DNA from: Novosphingobium sp. ST904
GTDB taxonomy: Bacteria; Pseudomonadota; Alphaproteobacteria; Sphingomonadales; Sphingomonadaceae
Length of the DNA stretch: 64,000 nucleotides
Reading direction: 5' to 3'
NCBI RefSeq assembly: GCF_001298105.1
Contig: NZ_LGJH01000151.1
Span: forward strand, 47,601-111,600
Within the stretch, counting starts at the first letter, position 1. Every line of letters begins with the position of its first letter. Shown piece by piece: positions 1 through 11,328 of this stretch. Below the pieces are notes generated by a model. That model was not told where the DNA came from. It saw only the letters and a list, made by a program, of their open reading frames with translations, and made no database searches. Position numbers and translations under genes: made by a program.

Positions 1-885
1 CTTGTCGCCGTCCAGCACCGTGGCCCGCACGGTAAGCCCGCGCGCGGCGGATGAAGTCTTGAGCGCAAGATCGAGCGTCCCGTCGCGGTAGCCATTGGCA
101 AGCCCGGCCCGGGCGAAGACATCGTCCACCCGCGCGCGCGGCGCGGCGATGAGATAGACCGAACGCTCGATCCCGGAAACACGCCAGAAGTCCTGGTCTT
201 CCAGATAGCTGCCGTCCGACCAGCGCCAGACCCGGATCGACACCGAATTGCGCCCCGGTTTCACCAGGCGCGTCAGATCGAATTCGGAAGGGAGCTTGGA
301 ATCCTCGCTGTAGCCCACTTCCTGCCCGTTCACCCAGACGCGGTAGGCCGAACCCGCCGCACCGATATGCAGGATCACGTCGCTACCCTTCCAATCGGCC
401 GGAACGTCGAAATCGCGGCGATAGGAGCCGACCGGATTGGCATCGTGCGGAATCAGCGGGCGGTTGGGCGGGAACGGATACTGGACGTTGTTGTAGAGAG
501 GGCGGTCGAAACCCTGCGTCTGCCAGTCGGCCGGAACCTGGATCGGCTTCCAGCCCGAGACATCGTAGTCCGGACGGAAGAAGTGTTCCGGCGCGGCATC
601 GGCGCCGGGCGTGAAATCGAACTTCCACGTTCCGTCGAGCGATAGGAAACGCCGGGAGTGTGTACGGTCGCCGGCAATGGCGCGTTCCCGGTCCTCGAAA
701 GGGAAACCGGTGGCGCGGGCGGGCAGCTTGTTCCGGGCGAAGACGGCCGGATTCTCCCAGTCGGGCCGCTCATCGGAGATCTGGGGCTGGATCGGCCTGG
801 GCACCGGGGAGGCCGCCGATGCCGACGTGGCGATGCCGATCGCGAGGCCGGCGGTTGCCAGCAGGAAGTGTCTCGGCGGCATCAT
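1..885 (-). CDS. GH2 beta-galactosidase, N-terminal part (runs off left edge)
   Basis: The first 295 residues of an exported glycoside hydrolase family 2 enzyme, probably a LacZ-type beta-galactosidase acting on plant or microbial oligosaccharides. Residues 1-24 form a signal peptide ending ATSASA. The sugar-binding jelly-roll starts near residue 80 (LSLDGTWKFDF) and contains the family signature around YNNVQYPFPPNRP. The following Ig-like domain has begun when the window ends, so the catalytic glutamates are outside and substrate specificity cannot be judged. The start is one of two adjacent ATGs (885 or 882), preceded by GGAG. ATG 885 overlaps the restored GH43 stop codon as ATGA, indicating translational coupling with GH43. 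Confidence 0.85.
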   Translation of the reverse strand, partial: MMPPRHFLLATAGLAIGIATSASAASPVPRPIQPQISDERPDWENPAVFARNKLPARATGFPFEDRERAIAGDRTHSRRFLSLDGTWKFDFTPGADAAPEHFFRPDYDVSGWKPIQVPADWQTQGFDRPLYNNVQYPFPPNRPLIPHDANPVGSYRRDFDVPADWKGSDVILHIGAAGSAYRVWVNGQEVGYSEDSKLPSEFDLTRLVKPGRNSVSIRVWRWSDGSYLEDQDFWRVSGIERSVYLIAAPRARVDDVFARAGLANGYRDGTLDLALKTSSAARGLTVRATVLDGDK

Positions 886-2260
886 CGGGGGAAACTCCAT
901 TCAAGGATGGCGGCGGGACGTCGAAGACGATCCGCAAGTATCGGGCAGAACCCGGCGAGGGCAGGACCACGGGCGAACCGGACCGATCGTGCCCCTCGTG
1001 AACGGTCCGCCATTGCCTGCCGTCGTCCGAGGCGAGGAGGCGGAAGGAGAACGGCGTGACCGGATCGGCAGGGCGCAGTTCGCTTGCGCCGATCCGGCGC
1101 CTGCGTCCGGCGTCGGCCTGCAGCCATGCGCCGTCTTCCGCCGGAGAGACCCAGCCGGTGGCGTAGTTGTCGTCTCCCGCGAGGGCCGCGGCATGGGCCG
1201 CGTCCAGCATGCCGGAAGCACTGAACCGCATGGTTTGCCCGGTGCGCCGATGCGCGGCAGTGCCCGGAATGTCAGGCCCGCTGTGCGTGGGACGGACCGC
1301 GCGCAGCCGGTCCCCCTCGACCAGCAGCCGGTCCACCGCGACCTGCCTGCGCACTTTGCCGTCCGCTGCGGGGAACGGCAGCGCCTGCCGGTGATAGAGA
1401 ATGTAATCCCGCCCGGCCGCCGAGAACACCGCATGATGCCCGGGGCTGACAACGTCCCGCGCCGCGTCCGTGGCGAGGATCGGGGCGTCCTCGGGCTCGG
1501 TGAACGGCCCCAGCGGCGAAGAGCCCACGGCGTAACGCACCTGATAGGTGTCCTTCGTGGTGTTGCCCCAGCTGTAGGTCAGGAAATAACGCCCGCCACG
1601 CTTGAACAGGAACGGACCTTCGAAATAGTGCGCCGGGGTCACGTCCTGCGGCTCGCCGTCGAAAGTCACCATGTCGGGCTTGAGGCGCACCACGAAGCAG
1701 CGACCGTTCACCCAGTTGAGGCCGGAGCCCCAGTAGAGATAGGCGGTGCCGTCATCGTCGATGAAGGCCTCGGCATCGATCATGTGATAGCCGGGGCGGT
1801 AGTTGCCGGGGATAAGCGGGCGGCCGCCATTGGCGTCGCGCCATGGCCCGGCCGGATGATCGGCCACGCCCACCCAGACCTCGCTGCCGACCGAGACATA
1901 CATCCAGAACCGCCCGTCGCGCCCGCGCACCACCGAGGGAGCCCAGACCTTGCTCTTGTTGGAGGTGGGGCTGGTGGCGGCCTGTTTCGTAGGCCAGTTC
2001 GGCTCGGAGAAGGTCCAGTCGCGGAAATTGCGGGAGCGCCAGAGGCCCAGCCTGTCCCCGCCCCAGGGGTCTTCGGTGGCGAAGACGAACCACTCGCCCT
2101 CGTGCTCCACGATCGACGGGTCGGCGAAGTAGCCGGGCAGGAGCGGATTGCGCGCCCCCGGATCGAGCGCCGCCGTTTCCTTCCGGTCCGCCATGACAGG
2201 CGCGGCATTCGCAAGGAACGCCGCGCCTGTCAGGAGAATGGCCGCTGCAAGCCGGATCAT
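882..2260 (-). CDS. GH43 family glycosidase with C-terminal F5/8-type domain (frame broken near the end)
   Basis: Exported five-bladed beta-propeller glycosidase, likely an arabinofuranosidase/xylosidase-type enzyme. Signal peptide residues 1-24. The three GH43 acidic residues are recognisable: Asp in YFADPSIV, Asp in HMIDAEAF and Glu in HYFEGPF. A discoidin-like domain follows from about residue 335. As written, the frame runs on to 770 inside the GH2 gene. A one-base correction within 906-917 instead gives the ending AAILEWSFPR and a TGA at 882-884 overlapping the GH2 ATG, which is typical of these C-termini and of a coupled operon. Restored length is 459 aa. It starts 3 bases after the sugar-porter stop. 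Confidence 0.85.
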
Positions 2261-2263
2261 CCC

Positions 2264-3571
2264 TTACATGGCCTCGCCGATGGCTTCGAGCGAGCGGCGC
2301 TTGGTCTCCGGGAAGAAGGCCAGCACGACCACGAACTGAAGCGCCATCATCACCGCGAACAGCCAGAACGGCAGGGCGCGGGCATGGGCGGCGGCGAGCG
2401 GGAAGCCGAAAGCGATGATCGCGTCCATGAACCAGTGGACCGAGGAACCGAGGCTCTGCCCGCGTGCGCGCACGTCGGTGGGGAATATCTCGCTGATATA
2501 GACCCAAATCACCGCGCCTTGCGAGAAGGCGAAGAAGGCGATGAAGCCGATGAGGAGGTAAAGCAGCCAGCCCTGATGCGTGCCGCTGCCGAAGATCAGG
2601 GCAACACCCGCCAGCGCTGCCGTCAGGCCGACGGAACCGATCAGCAGCAACGTCTTGCGGCCGATCCGGTCGATCACGGTCAGGGCAAGTGCGGTGAACA
2701 CCAGGTTGCAGGCACCGATGACGATGGCCTGGCGGTCTGCCGAAACCCCCGTAAACCCGGCGGCGGCGAAGATGTCGTTGAGGTAGTAGAGGATCGCGTT
2801 GATACCGGAGAGTTGGTTGAACGCGGCGATCGCAATGGCCAGGAGGATCGGCCGGTGGTGACGCACCCAGCTGAGGCGCGGGGCGTGCGTCTGGCTTTCG
2901 GCACGGCGCCAGGAGGCCATCTCGCCAGCAACGTCGGCATTGCCCAGCTTGCTTAGCACGGCGGCGGCCTCTGCCTCCCGCCCCTTGGCGAAGAGCCAGC
3001 GCGGGCTGTCGGGAATGGTGCGCATCATCACCAGCAGCACCACCGCCGGAACCGCGGTGACGCCGAACTTGACGTGCCAGTCCAGTGCGCCAAGCTGGAG
3101 GCTGGATACGAAGTAGTTGCTCAGATAAGCGACGAGAATGCCCAGCACGACATTGAGCTGGAACGCCCCCACCATCATGCCGCGCCGTTCCGCGGGTGCG
3201 ATCTCGGCAATGTAGACCGGCGCCAGCACCGAAGATGCCCCCACCGCGAAGCCTGCCAGCACGCGCATGACAAGGAGCATCGGCCAGTTCATCGCCAGGA
3301 GGCAGCCGATGCCCGACACAAGGTAGAGCAGCGCGATCACCGTCAGCGAGGAACGCGCGCCGTAACGGTCTCCCGGGATGCCCGCCAGCAGAGCGCCCGC
3401 CAGCGTGCCCCAGAGCGCGCTGGAGACGGTGACCCCGACGCCGGTGGCGTCGAGGCCGAAGGCGGTGCGGATGCCTTCCGTGGTGCCGGCGATGACCGCC
3501 GTGTCGAAACCGAACAAGAGCCCGGCCAGCGCGCCAACCAGCACGCCTCGGAAAAGCGTCGCATTCATCAT
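2264..3571 (-). CDS. MFS sugar porter (XylE/GalP type)
   Basis: 435-residue inner-membrane sugar:H+ symporter of the major facilitator superfamily with about 12 membrane segments. The sugar-porter signatures are present: PDSPRWL after TM6, DRIGRKT in the central loop and PETKRRSLE at the C-terminus, as well as QLSGINAILYYL in TM7. GGGGACGGG precedes a double ATG. It lies between the TonB receptor and GH43 in a tight same-strand run, so it likely imports the monosaccharide released by the GH43/GH2 enzymes. The exact sugar cannot be read from sequence. Confidence 0.9.
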   Translation of the reverse strand: MMNATLFRGVLVGALAGLLFGFDTAVIAGTTEGIRTAFGLDATGVGVTVSSALWGTLAGALLAGIPGDRYGARSSLTVIALLYLVSGIGCLLAMNWPMLLVMRVLAGFAVGASSVLAPVYIAEIAPAERRGMMVGAFQLNVVLGILVAYLSNYFVSSLQLGALDWHVKFGVTAVPAVVLLVMMRTIPDSPRWLFAKGREAEAAAVLSKLGNADVAGEMASWRRAESQTHAPRLSWVRHHRPILLAIAIAAFNQLSGINAILYYLNDIFAAAGFTGVSADRQAIVIGACNLVFTALALTVIDRIGRKTLLLIGSVGLTAALAGVALIFGSGTHQGWLLYLLIGFIAFFAFSQGAVIWVYISEIFPTDVRARGQSLGSSVHWFMDAIIAFGFPLAAAHARALPFWLFAVMMALQFVVVLAFFPETKRRSLEAIGEAM

Positions 3572-3592
3572 CCCGTCCCCTTCATTCGACCG

Positions 3593-6353
3593 TCAGAGCG
3601 TGAACCGCACGCCGACACGGAACGTACGTCCGATCGCATCGAAATCGGAAATACCCGAGGGTCCGTTCGACACATAGGGATTAATCAGCTTGTTGAAGAC
3701 GTTGGTGACGCTGAGATAGGCCTCCCAGTCGCCGCCGACCGGCAGCTTGTAGCCGATGCGGGTATCGAACAGCACTTGCCCGGCAAAGTGGCGCTGCGGC
3801 AGGTCCTCGGCCGCCGTTCCCTTGTCATAGGCACCCCCGCCGATGAAGCGGGCCTGGTTGAAGAACGAGACCGGGCCCAGGTGCAAGTCGGCCTGCCCCG
3901 TCAGGCGCCAATGCGGCGCGGTGCCGATCTGGCCGGCACGGTCGATCGCGGCCACGCCCGGCGAGCTCTGCTCGTACTTGTCGATGTAGTTGCCCAGCAG
4001 GCGGGTTGAGAGCACGGCGTCGCCCGAGAGCCAGGGCAGGTTCGAACGGTAGCTGGCTTCGAAATCGATGCCGCGCGTATCGAACGAGGCGAGGTTCTGG
4101 GTCACGATATCGATCTGCGTCAACACGCCGTTCGCATCGCGGCTGATGAGCGCGCAGGCCGAAGCGCTGCCGTTATAGCAATCGTCGATCTCCTGCTGAT
4201 ACGAAAGCGAGGCGATCGCGTCACGGATCTTGATGTCGTAATAGTCCACCGAGAGGTTGAAGCCCGGCAGGAACGACGGCGAATAGACGCCGCCGAACGT
4301 GAGCGTATTGGCCACTTCCGGGCGAAGATCCGGGTTGCCCCGCACGACCGAGCGCACATTGGTGGCGGTCGTGTTGGTGAACGGATCGTAGACCTGCGGC
4401 TGATAGCTGGTGGTGCCGCGCTGGAACAGTTCGTAGAGGCTGGGCGCCCGGATATCGCGCGAACGCGTGGCGCGCAGGCGCAGATCGTCGTAGAGTTCCC
4501 AGGTCAGGCCGGCCTTCCACGTCGTCACCGCGCCGCTGGTGCTGTAGTCGGTGCGGCGCACCGCGCCGTTGAAGTCCAGCGACTGGATCAGCGGCAGGTC
4601 CTTGAGCAACGGCAGGTCGAGTTCGAGGAAGGCTTCCTTGACGTTGTACTTGCCGCTCTGCGCCTTGGCATTGCCGACACGGTAGGCGCCCTCGGCATTG
4701 GTGATCGGGTTATAGGCTTCCGAGAGCGGATCGACGACCTGGTTGAAGGTCTGGCGGCGATATTCGACGCGGCCGCGAAGCCCACGTCACCGGCCCAGAG
4801 CGCGAAGGGCGAACCCGCGATGGAGGCCGCGGTGACGAATTCGTGGAACTTCTGATCCGCGGTATTGGTGCCGGTCACGTAGTTCAGCGCCGCGTCGGAC
4901 ACGGCATTGGTGCCGAAGACATTGACGGGAACGCAGCCGTTGCCGGGATTGGCCAGTGTCGAACGGCAGACGATGCTGCCGCTGGACGGATCGACCACGG
5001 CATCGGCGGCATTGACGTAATTCGCCTGGATGAGATCGTGATGCAGCGCAAGGTTGCGGGTATTGCGCGCCGCCTCCGCATAGACGTTCCACTTGAGGCC
5101 GCCCAGCACGCTGCCTTCCGCACCGAGCACCCCGCGCAGGGTCTCGTTCGCCACCTTGACGCGGGTGCGCGGCAGGTCGCCATCGTAGCGGCCCATGGTG
5201 AGCGTGGTCACGCCCGCGTCGTCCATCATCGCGGCCAGTTCGGCCGGAAGATAGGCGTTCTCGCGCCTCAGCGTCAGCGCGGTGGTGCCAAGCTGGTTGG
5301 AGTAGGAACCGACCTGATAATCGTTCTTGGTCTTGCCGTAGTTGCCTTCCGCAAAGACGGTGAAGCTGTCGCTCACGTCATAGGCGAGACGCGAATAGAC
5401 GACCTTCTTCTCCAGCCCTGCGATCAGGGGTGCGAACTGCGGGCGCGGGCCGTCGCCGCCGATCATGGTGGAACCGGTCAGGCTGCTGCCGTAGTTGAAC
5501 GCGACCGGATTGCCGTTCGCGTCGAAAGTCGTGCCCTTGAGCGGCCCCGAGGTGATGAGCCCGCCGAAATTGGCATTGGCCACGCGAACGTCGCAGGCGA
5601 AGTCGCGCCGGGTGGCCGAACCCGCCGGCAACGAGATCGGCTGGCAGCTCTTGCGCGAGAACGGGCGTTCCAGGCGATCGTCCACGCCCGCGTTGCGGTA
5701 ATATTCGCCGCTGATGAGGAAATGCGCGCGGTCGTCGGCGAAGCGGGTGCCGTAGGCCAGTTCGACCTTCTGCTCGTCATTGTCGCCGTAAGTGGTGACG
5801 CCGCCCTGGATGCTGCCGGTGAGGCCGTGAACTTCTTGTTGATGATGAAGTTCACCACGCCGCCCACGGCGTCAGAACCATAGGCCGCCGAAGCGCCGCC
5901 GGTTACCACTTCCACGCGCTCAACCAGCGCCTGCGGGAACATGTTGGTGTCCACCTGGCCGCTGCCGTCGCTGGGAATGAAGCGCCGGCCGTCGAACAGC
6001 GTGAGCGTGCGGGTCGTACCGAGGTTGCGCAAGTTGAGGTAGGCGCCGCCCTGCCCGCTGGAGGTCTGCGCACCGCGCGGCCCCGCCGAGGACGACAACG
6101 CCGGAAGCTGCTTGAGCGCATCGCCCAGCGTGGTCGGAACGGCCGCATTGAGCTGCTCCGCGCTCGTTACCGTGACCGGCGTCGGGCGGTTGAAGCCGCT
6201 CAGGGGAATACGACTGCCGGTGACGACGATATCCTCGGTCGAAATCGCAGGCTGTTCATCGGTGGAAGCCGACGCGTCCTGCGCCATGGCTGCCGTATGC
6301 GTGAACAGGGCAAGCGCCGACACTCCGCCAAGGACGGTAAACCGCTGCATCAT
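3593..6353 (-). CDS. TonB-dependent receptor, carbohydrate locus (two frame breaks)
   Basis: Outer-membrane beta-barrel receptor of 920 aa after repair. Signal peptide ends AAMAQ (residue 25). EDIVVTGSRI marks the plug start near residue 40, and the plug contains LRNLGTTRTLTLFDGRRF and GGASAAYGSDAVGGVVNFI. Frame breaks lie at about 5821-5827 (after INKKFT) and 4767-4773 (after DVGFAA). Adding one base at each joins three fragments into one continuous receptor ending in an aromatic-rich strand. It is 63 bases from the mannonate dehydratase stop and 21 bases from the sugar porter start, consistent with a sugar-uptake operon. It could be a genuine pseudogene, but all three fragments are otherwise well conserved. 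Confidence 0.88.
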
Positions 6354-6416
6354 TTGTGAAAACTCCCCTCCAAAGGATCTTGATTGTTTCGCCCGCCGGG
6401 CGTCGATCTTGCGAAA

Positions 6417-7564
6417 TCAGGTAAGCCGCTGCGCCGATTGCAGAAGCCCGCGAATGTAGCCGTAGCAAAAAGCGAAATTCTCGGCCCGCGGCGTCCAGAC
6501 CGGCTTGCCGTCCACCACTTGCGGATCGTCCATGCCGGGAACGTGGTCGGGCATTATCATGCCGTCGTAGCCGACTTCCGCATAGGTCTGGAGCGCGCGA
6601 ACCATGTCGATGTCGCCCTCGTCCGGGAAGCTCTCGTTGAAGCGGTCGCGGTGGCCCTGGATGTTGCGGAAATGGACGTTGAAGATCTTCTTCCGGCTGC
6701 CGAACCAGCGGATCACGTCGAAGATCTGGTTGGCCGGGTCCGTCAGGTTCTCGCAGACCGAACCCTGGCAGAAGTTGAGCCCGTGGTATGGGCTCTCGTT
6801 GATCTGGACGAGCCGCTGAAGCCCCTCGACGGTGCCGAGCACATTGGTAATGCCCTGATAGCCGCCGGGCGGGGTGCCCGGGTCCTGCGGATGGCAGGCA
6901 ATCCGCACTTTCGTCTCGTTGGCGACCGGCACGATGCGGTCGAGGAAATAGGTGATGCGTTCCCAGAACAGGTCGGCATCGACCACGCCTGCACGGGTGA
7001 GCGGCGTGGCCGGCTTCGCTTTCGAAAGGTCCCAGGCGAAATAGTGCGACCCGCCGCGCCCTTCGGCCGGGCCCGTGCGCAGGACGCCGAGCAGGCTCAT
7101 GTTGTACTTCACCGCAGGAATACCCGCCGCCGCGCAATTGCGCAGGGTCGTGGCGAAGGCCTCGATGTCGCGGTCGCGCGCCGCGCCGTCGCCCAGCATG
7201 ATCGCGGGGTGCTTCTCGCGGTCGATATGCGTGGAGCCCAGCAGGTCGGGCTCCAGCATGTCGAGGCTGAGGCCGTGGCGCTCGGCCATCTCGCGAAGGC
7301 GCGAAAGCTCGTCCACGGTGGGGTAGAGCCGCCCATCCGCAACGGCGCGCGGGCGCATATGTTGGTGACGCCGAAGCGCGCGAAATCGGCGAAATGCGCC
7401 TCGCTCGACGGCATGCTCTGGCAGCCGAGCTTCATCAGATAAGGTTTGCGACCCGAAGCGCCTGCTGCGCGATTACCGGAGCGGCGCGTGGCTGCCTGAG
7501 CCCCACCGGCCAGCGTCAGCGATGCACCGGCGCCTGCTGCCAGAATGAAGTTCCTGCGGTCCAT
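6417..7564 (-). CDS. uxuA: Mannonate dehydratase family protein with Tat signal (frame broken)
   Basis: TIM-barrel enzyme of the UxuA family (382 aa after repair), which dehydrates D-mannonate to 2-keto-3-deoxygluconate in hexuronate catabolism. Family blocks seen: CHPQDPG, NFCQGSVCENL, HFRNIQGH and MPDHVPG. The N-terminus MDRRNFILAAGAGAS followed by AGGAQA looks like a twin-arginine signal, so the enzyme may be exported, which is unlike the cytoplasmic E. coli UxuA. The frame breaks at about 7350-7356; one extra base gives the expected NIC(G)PRAV joint. It is the first gene of the leftward run, divergent from kdgD. Confidence 0.8.
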
Positions 7565-8837
<1,273 letters not shown>

Positions 8838-8899
8838 GGCCCGGACCACCAGGGCCTGACAGGGTGACAGCGCCGAAGGGATGGCCTACTCGGTTGGCG

Positions 8900-9787
8900 A
8901 TGTTCGATCTCAGCCAACTGCGCTGCTTCGTTGCCGCGGCCGAAGAGCTTCATTTCGGCCGCGCCGCGCGGCGACTGAACATGACCCAGTCGCCGCTCAG
9001 CCGCCAGATCCAGCTGCTTGAGCGGATACTCGGCGTCACCCTGCTCGAAAGGACGAGCCGGCAGGTGCAACTCACGCCTGCCGGCAGCGCCTTCCTCATC
9101 GAATCCCGCCGTATCCTGCGCCTTGCCGAAGGCGCGGCGCTTGCCGCCCGGCGCATCGCCAAGGGCGACGCCGGACGCGTGGTGATCGGCTTCACGGCCG
9201 CCTCGGGCTACGACCTACTGCCGCGCATCGTCGCGCAGGCGCTGGCAAAGCTGCCCAACATCGAACTCGAACTGCGCGAAATGGTGACGTCGGAACAGCT
9301 CGACGCCCTGCTCACCGGCCTGATCGACCTCGCCTTCGTGCGCCCGCCGATCGACCGCACCGACTTCGATCATGTGCTGATCCACCGCGAACCGATGATG
9401 GCCGCGCTGCCCTCCGGCGATCCCCGCCAGGCCAAGGCCGTGCTGGACCTGTCGGACTTCGACGACAAGCCGCTCATCATGTACAGCCGCCAGGGCGCCG
9501 GCTATTTCCACGAAATGCTGGTGAAGCTGTTCGCCGATGCCGCCGTTACGCCCAGCTACGTGCAGCATGTCACCCAGATTCACTCGATGCTGGGCCTCGT
9601 CCGCTCGGGCCTGGCCGCCGCCATCGTGCCGGAAGCCGCCAAGAGCCTGCACATGACCGATGTGCACTTGCGCACGATCCGCACGACGCCGGAGGCGCCT
9701 GCGGAACTGCTGCTCGCCTGGCACCGCGAGAACGAGAACCCGGCGCTCGACGTGATGCGCCAGCTCTGCTTCGAGACGCTGCTCTGA
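8900..9787 (+). CDS. LysR-family transcriptional regulator
   Basis: 295-residue LysR regulator. The winged helix-turn-helix covers residues 1-60 (FGRAARRLNMTQSPLSRQIQLLER) and a periplasmic-binding-like effector domain follows. ATG 8900 was chosen because it gives the standard LysR N-terminus MFDLSQLRCFVAAAEE. It lies 62 bases after kdgD on the same strand and convergent with gudP, so it probably controls aldarate use. Its inducer is unknown. Confidence 0.92.
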   Translation: MFDLSQLRCFVAAAEELHFGRAARRLNMTQSPLSRQIQLLERILGVTLLERTSRQVQLTPAGSAFLIESRRILRLAEGAALAARRIAKGDAGRVVIGFTAASGYDLLPRIVAQALAKLPNIELELREMVTSEQLDALLTGLIDLAFVRPPIDRTDFDHVLIHREPMMAALPSGDPRQAKAVLDLSDFDDKPLIMYSRQGAGYFHEMLVKLFADAAVTPSYVQHVTQIHSMLGLVRSGLAAAIVPEAAKSLHMTDVHLRTIRTTPEAPAELLLAWHRENENPALDVMRQLCFETLL

Positions 9788-9794
9788 AGCGCCC

Positions 9795-11144
9795 TCAATC
9801 CGCCAGTGTAACCCGGCGGATCGGTCCTGCGATGACCAGGAAGGCGACGATCGTCAGCAGGCAGTGCAGGCCGACGAACCCGAGGGCCCAGTCGAACGAG
9901 CCCGTCGTGGCAACGATGTAGCCGATCACGATCGGGGTCACGATCCCCGCCATGTTTCCGAACATGTTGAACAGTCCATTGGCCACGCCCGACTGTTCGC
10001 GCGGGGCCACGTCGGACATCACCGCCCAACCCAGCGATGCCACGCCCTTTCCAAAGAAAGCCAGCGCCATCAATGAGATGACCAGCCACTGTGCCTCCAC
10101 GAAGGCACAGGCGATGATCGCGGTCGCCAGGACCATCCCCACGGTGAGGGGCACCTTGCGCGCGATATCGAGCGACCCGGTCCGCTTCAGCAGCATGTCC
10201 GACACATAGCCGCCGATCAGTCCGCCGACGAAGCCGCAGAGCGCCGGAAGTGCCGCGGCGAAACCGGCTTCCATGATGTTCATGCCCCGCTCTCGCACGA
10301 GGTAGATCGGGAACCATGTCACGAAGAAATAGGTCAGCACGTTGATGCAGTACTGGCCGAGATAGATACCGGCGAGCATGCGGTTGGCCAGCAGGCGGCG
10401 CATGTCCGAAAGGCTCGGCGCGCGGGAAGCACGGCCGCCTTCGTCCATGTGGATGAGGCCGCCGCCCTGCTCGATAAGGTCGAGTTCGGCGCGGTTTACC
10501 GCCGGATGCCGCATCGGACTGCGGATGTAGCGCCAGAAGGTGGCCGCACCGGCAAGGCCGATCGCGCCCATCACCCAGAACACGCTGCGCCAGCCGAAGG
10601 AATGGACCAGCCAGCCCATCAGCGGCGCAAAGGCGACCAGCGAGAAATACTGCGCGGAATTGAAGATCGCCGAGGCCGTTCCGCGCTCGCTACCGGGGAA
10701 CCAGGCGATCACGAGCCGCGCATTTCCGGGGAAAGACGGCGCTTCCGCCGCCCCCACCAGCAGCCGCATGACAAAGAGCATCGCGAAGACGTGGAGTGCG
10801 AAAAGCCCCGCAAAGCCCTGAAGCATCGTCAGCAGCGACCAGGAGGCGATGGCGATCGTGTAGACCCGCCGCGTGCCGAAGCGGTCGAGCAGCAGGCCCG
10901 CCGGAATCTGCGCCGCGACATAAGCCCAGGCGAAGGCGGAAAGGATGAATCCGGTCTGCACCGCATCGAGCCCGAGCTCCCGCGACGCCTCGCTGCCCGC
11001 TATCGAAAAAGTCGAGCGATCCGCGTAGTTTATGGTCGTTATGAGGAAGATCAGCGCGATGATCCGCTGGCGTACCCAGGTCGGCTTTTCGCCCTTTTCC
11101 GGCGCCCCTGCGCCGGGCACGCCGATGCTCTGCATTTCCTTCAC
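9795..11144 (-). CDS. gudP: MFS D-glucarate/galactarate transporter (ACS family)
   Basis: About 449-residue anion:cation symporter of the GudP/GarP group, with 12 predicted membrane segments. Typical features are INYADRSTFSIAG in TM1, GLLLDRFGTRRVY in the TM2-3 loop and AEAPSFPGNARL in TM4-5. GTG 11144 is the best start: GAGAGGGG lies just upstream; ATG 11135 is the alternative. It would supply the aldarate degraded through KdgD. It ends 7 bases from the convergent LysR stop. Confidence 0.85.
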   Translation of the reverse strand: MKEMQSIGVPGAGAPEKGEKPTWVRQRIIALIFLITTINYADRSTFSIAGSEASRELGLDAVQTGFILSAFAWAYVAAQIPAGLLLDRFGTRRVYTIAIASWSLLTMLQGFAGLFALHVFAMLFVMRLLVGAAEAPSFPGNARLVIAWFPGSERGTASAIFNSAQYFSLVAFAPLMGWLVHSFGWRSVFWVMGAIGLAGAATFWRYIRSPMRHPAVNRAELDLIEQGGGLIHMDEGGRASRAPSLSDMRRLLANRMLAGIYLGQYCINVLTYFFVTWFPIYLVRERGMNIMEAGFAAALPALCGFVGGLIGGYVSDMLLKRTGSLDIARKVPLTVGMVLATAIIACAFVEAQWLVISLMALAFFGKGVASLGWAVMSDVAPREQSGVANGLFNMFGNMAGIVTPIVIGYIVATTGSFDWALGFVGLHCLLTIVAFLVIAGPIRRVTLAD

Positions 11145-11328
11145 GCGACCCCTCTCCCGCCGGCTATGCAATCGTTTCCCGGCTAGATTGAAGCGCTAGG
11201 GTCGCGGCCGCTTCAAGTCCATCTTGAATGCGGCAGAGATCGATCCAGAAATTGGCTGAATAGGCCGCGGGCGCGCCGTTCGGGCACGACTGAACGACAC
11301 CTGGAGGGTACAGAACGGTACCGAACGC

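Noticed and set aside
611..2956. A 781-codon plus-strand open frame over GH43 and the sugar porter
   Set aside because: Antisense to well-supported genes; its Arg/Gly/His-rich composition has no family likeness and is typical of high-GC shadow frames.
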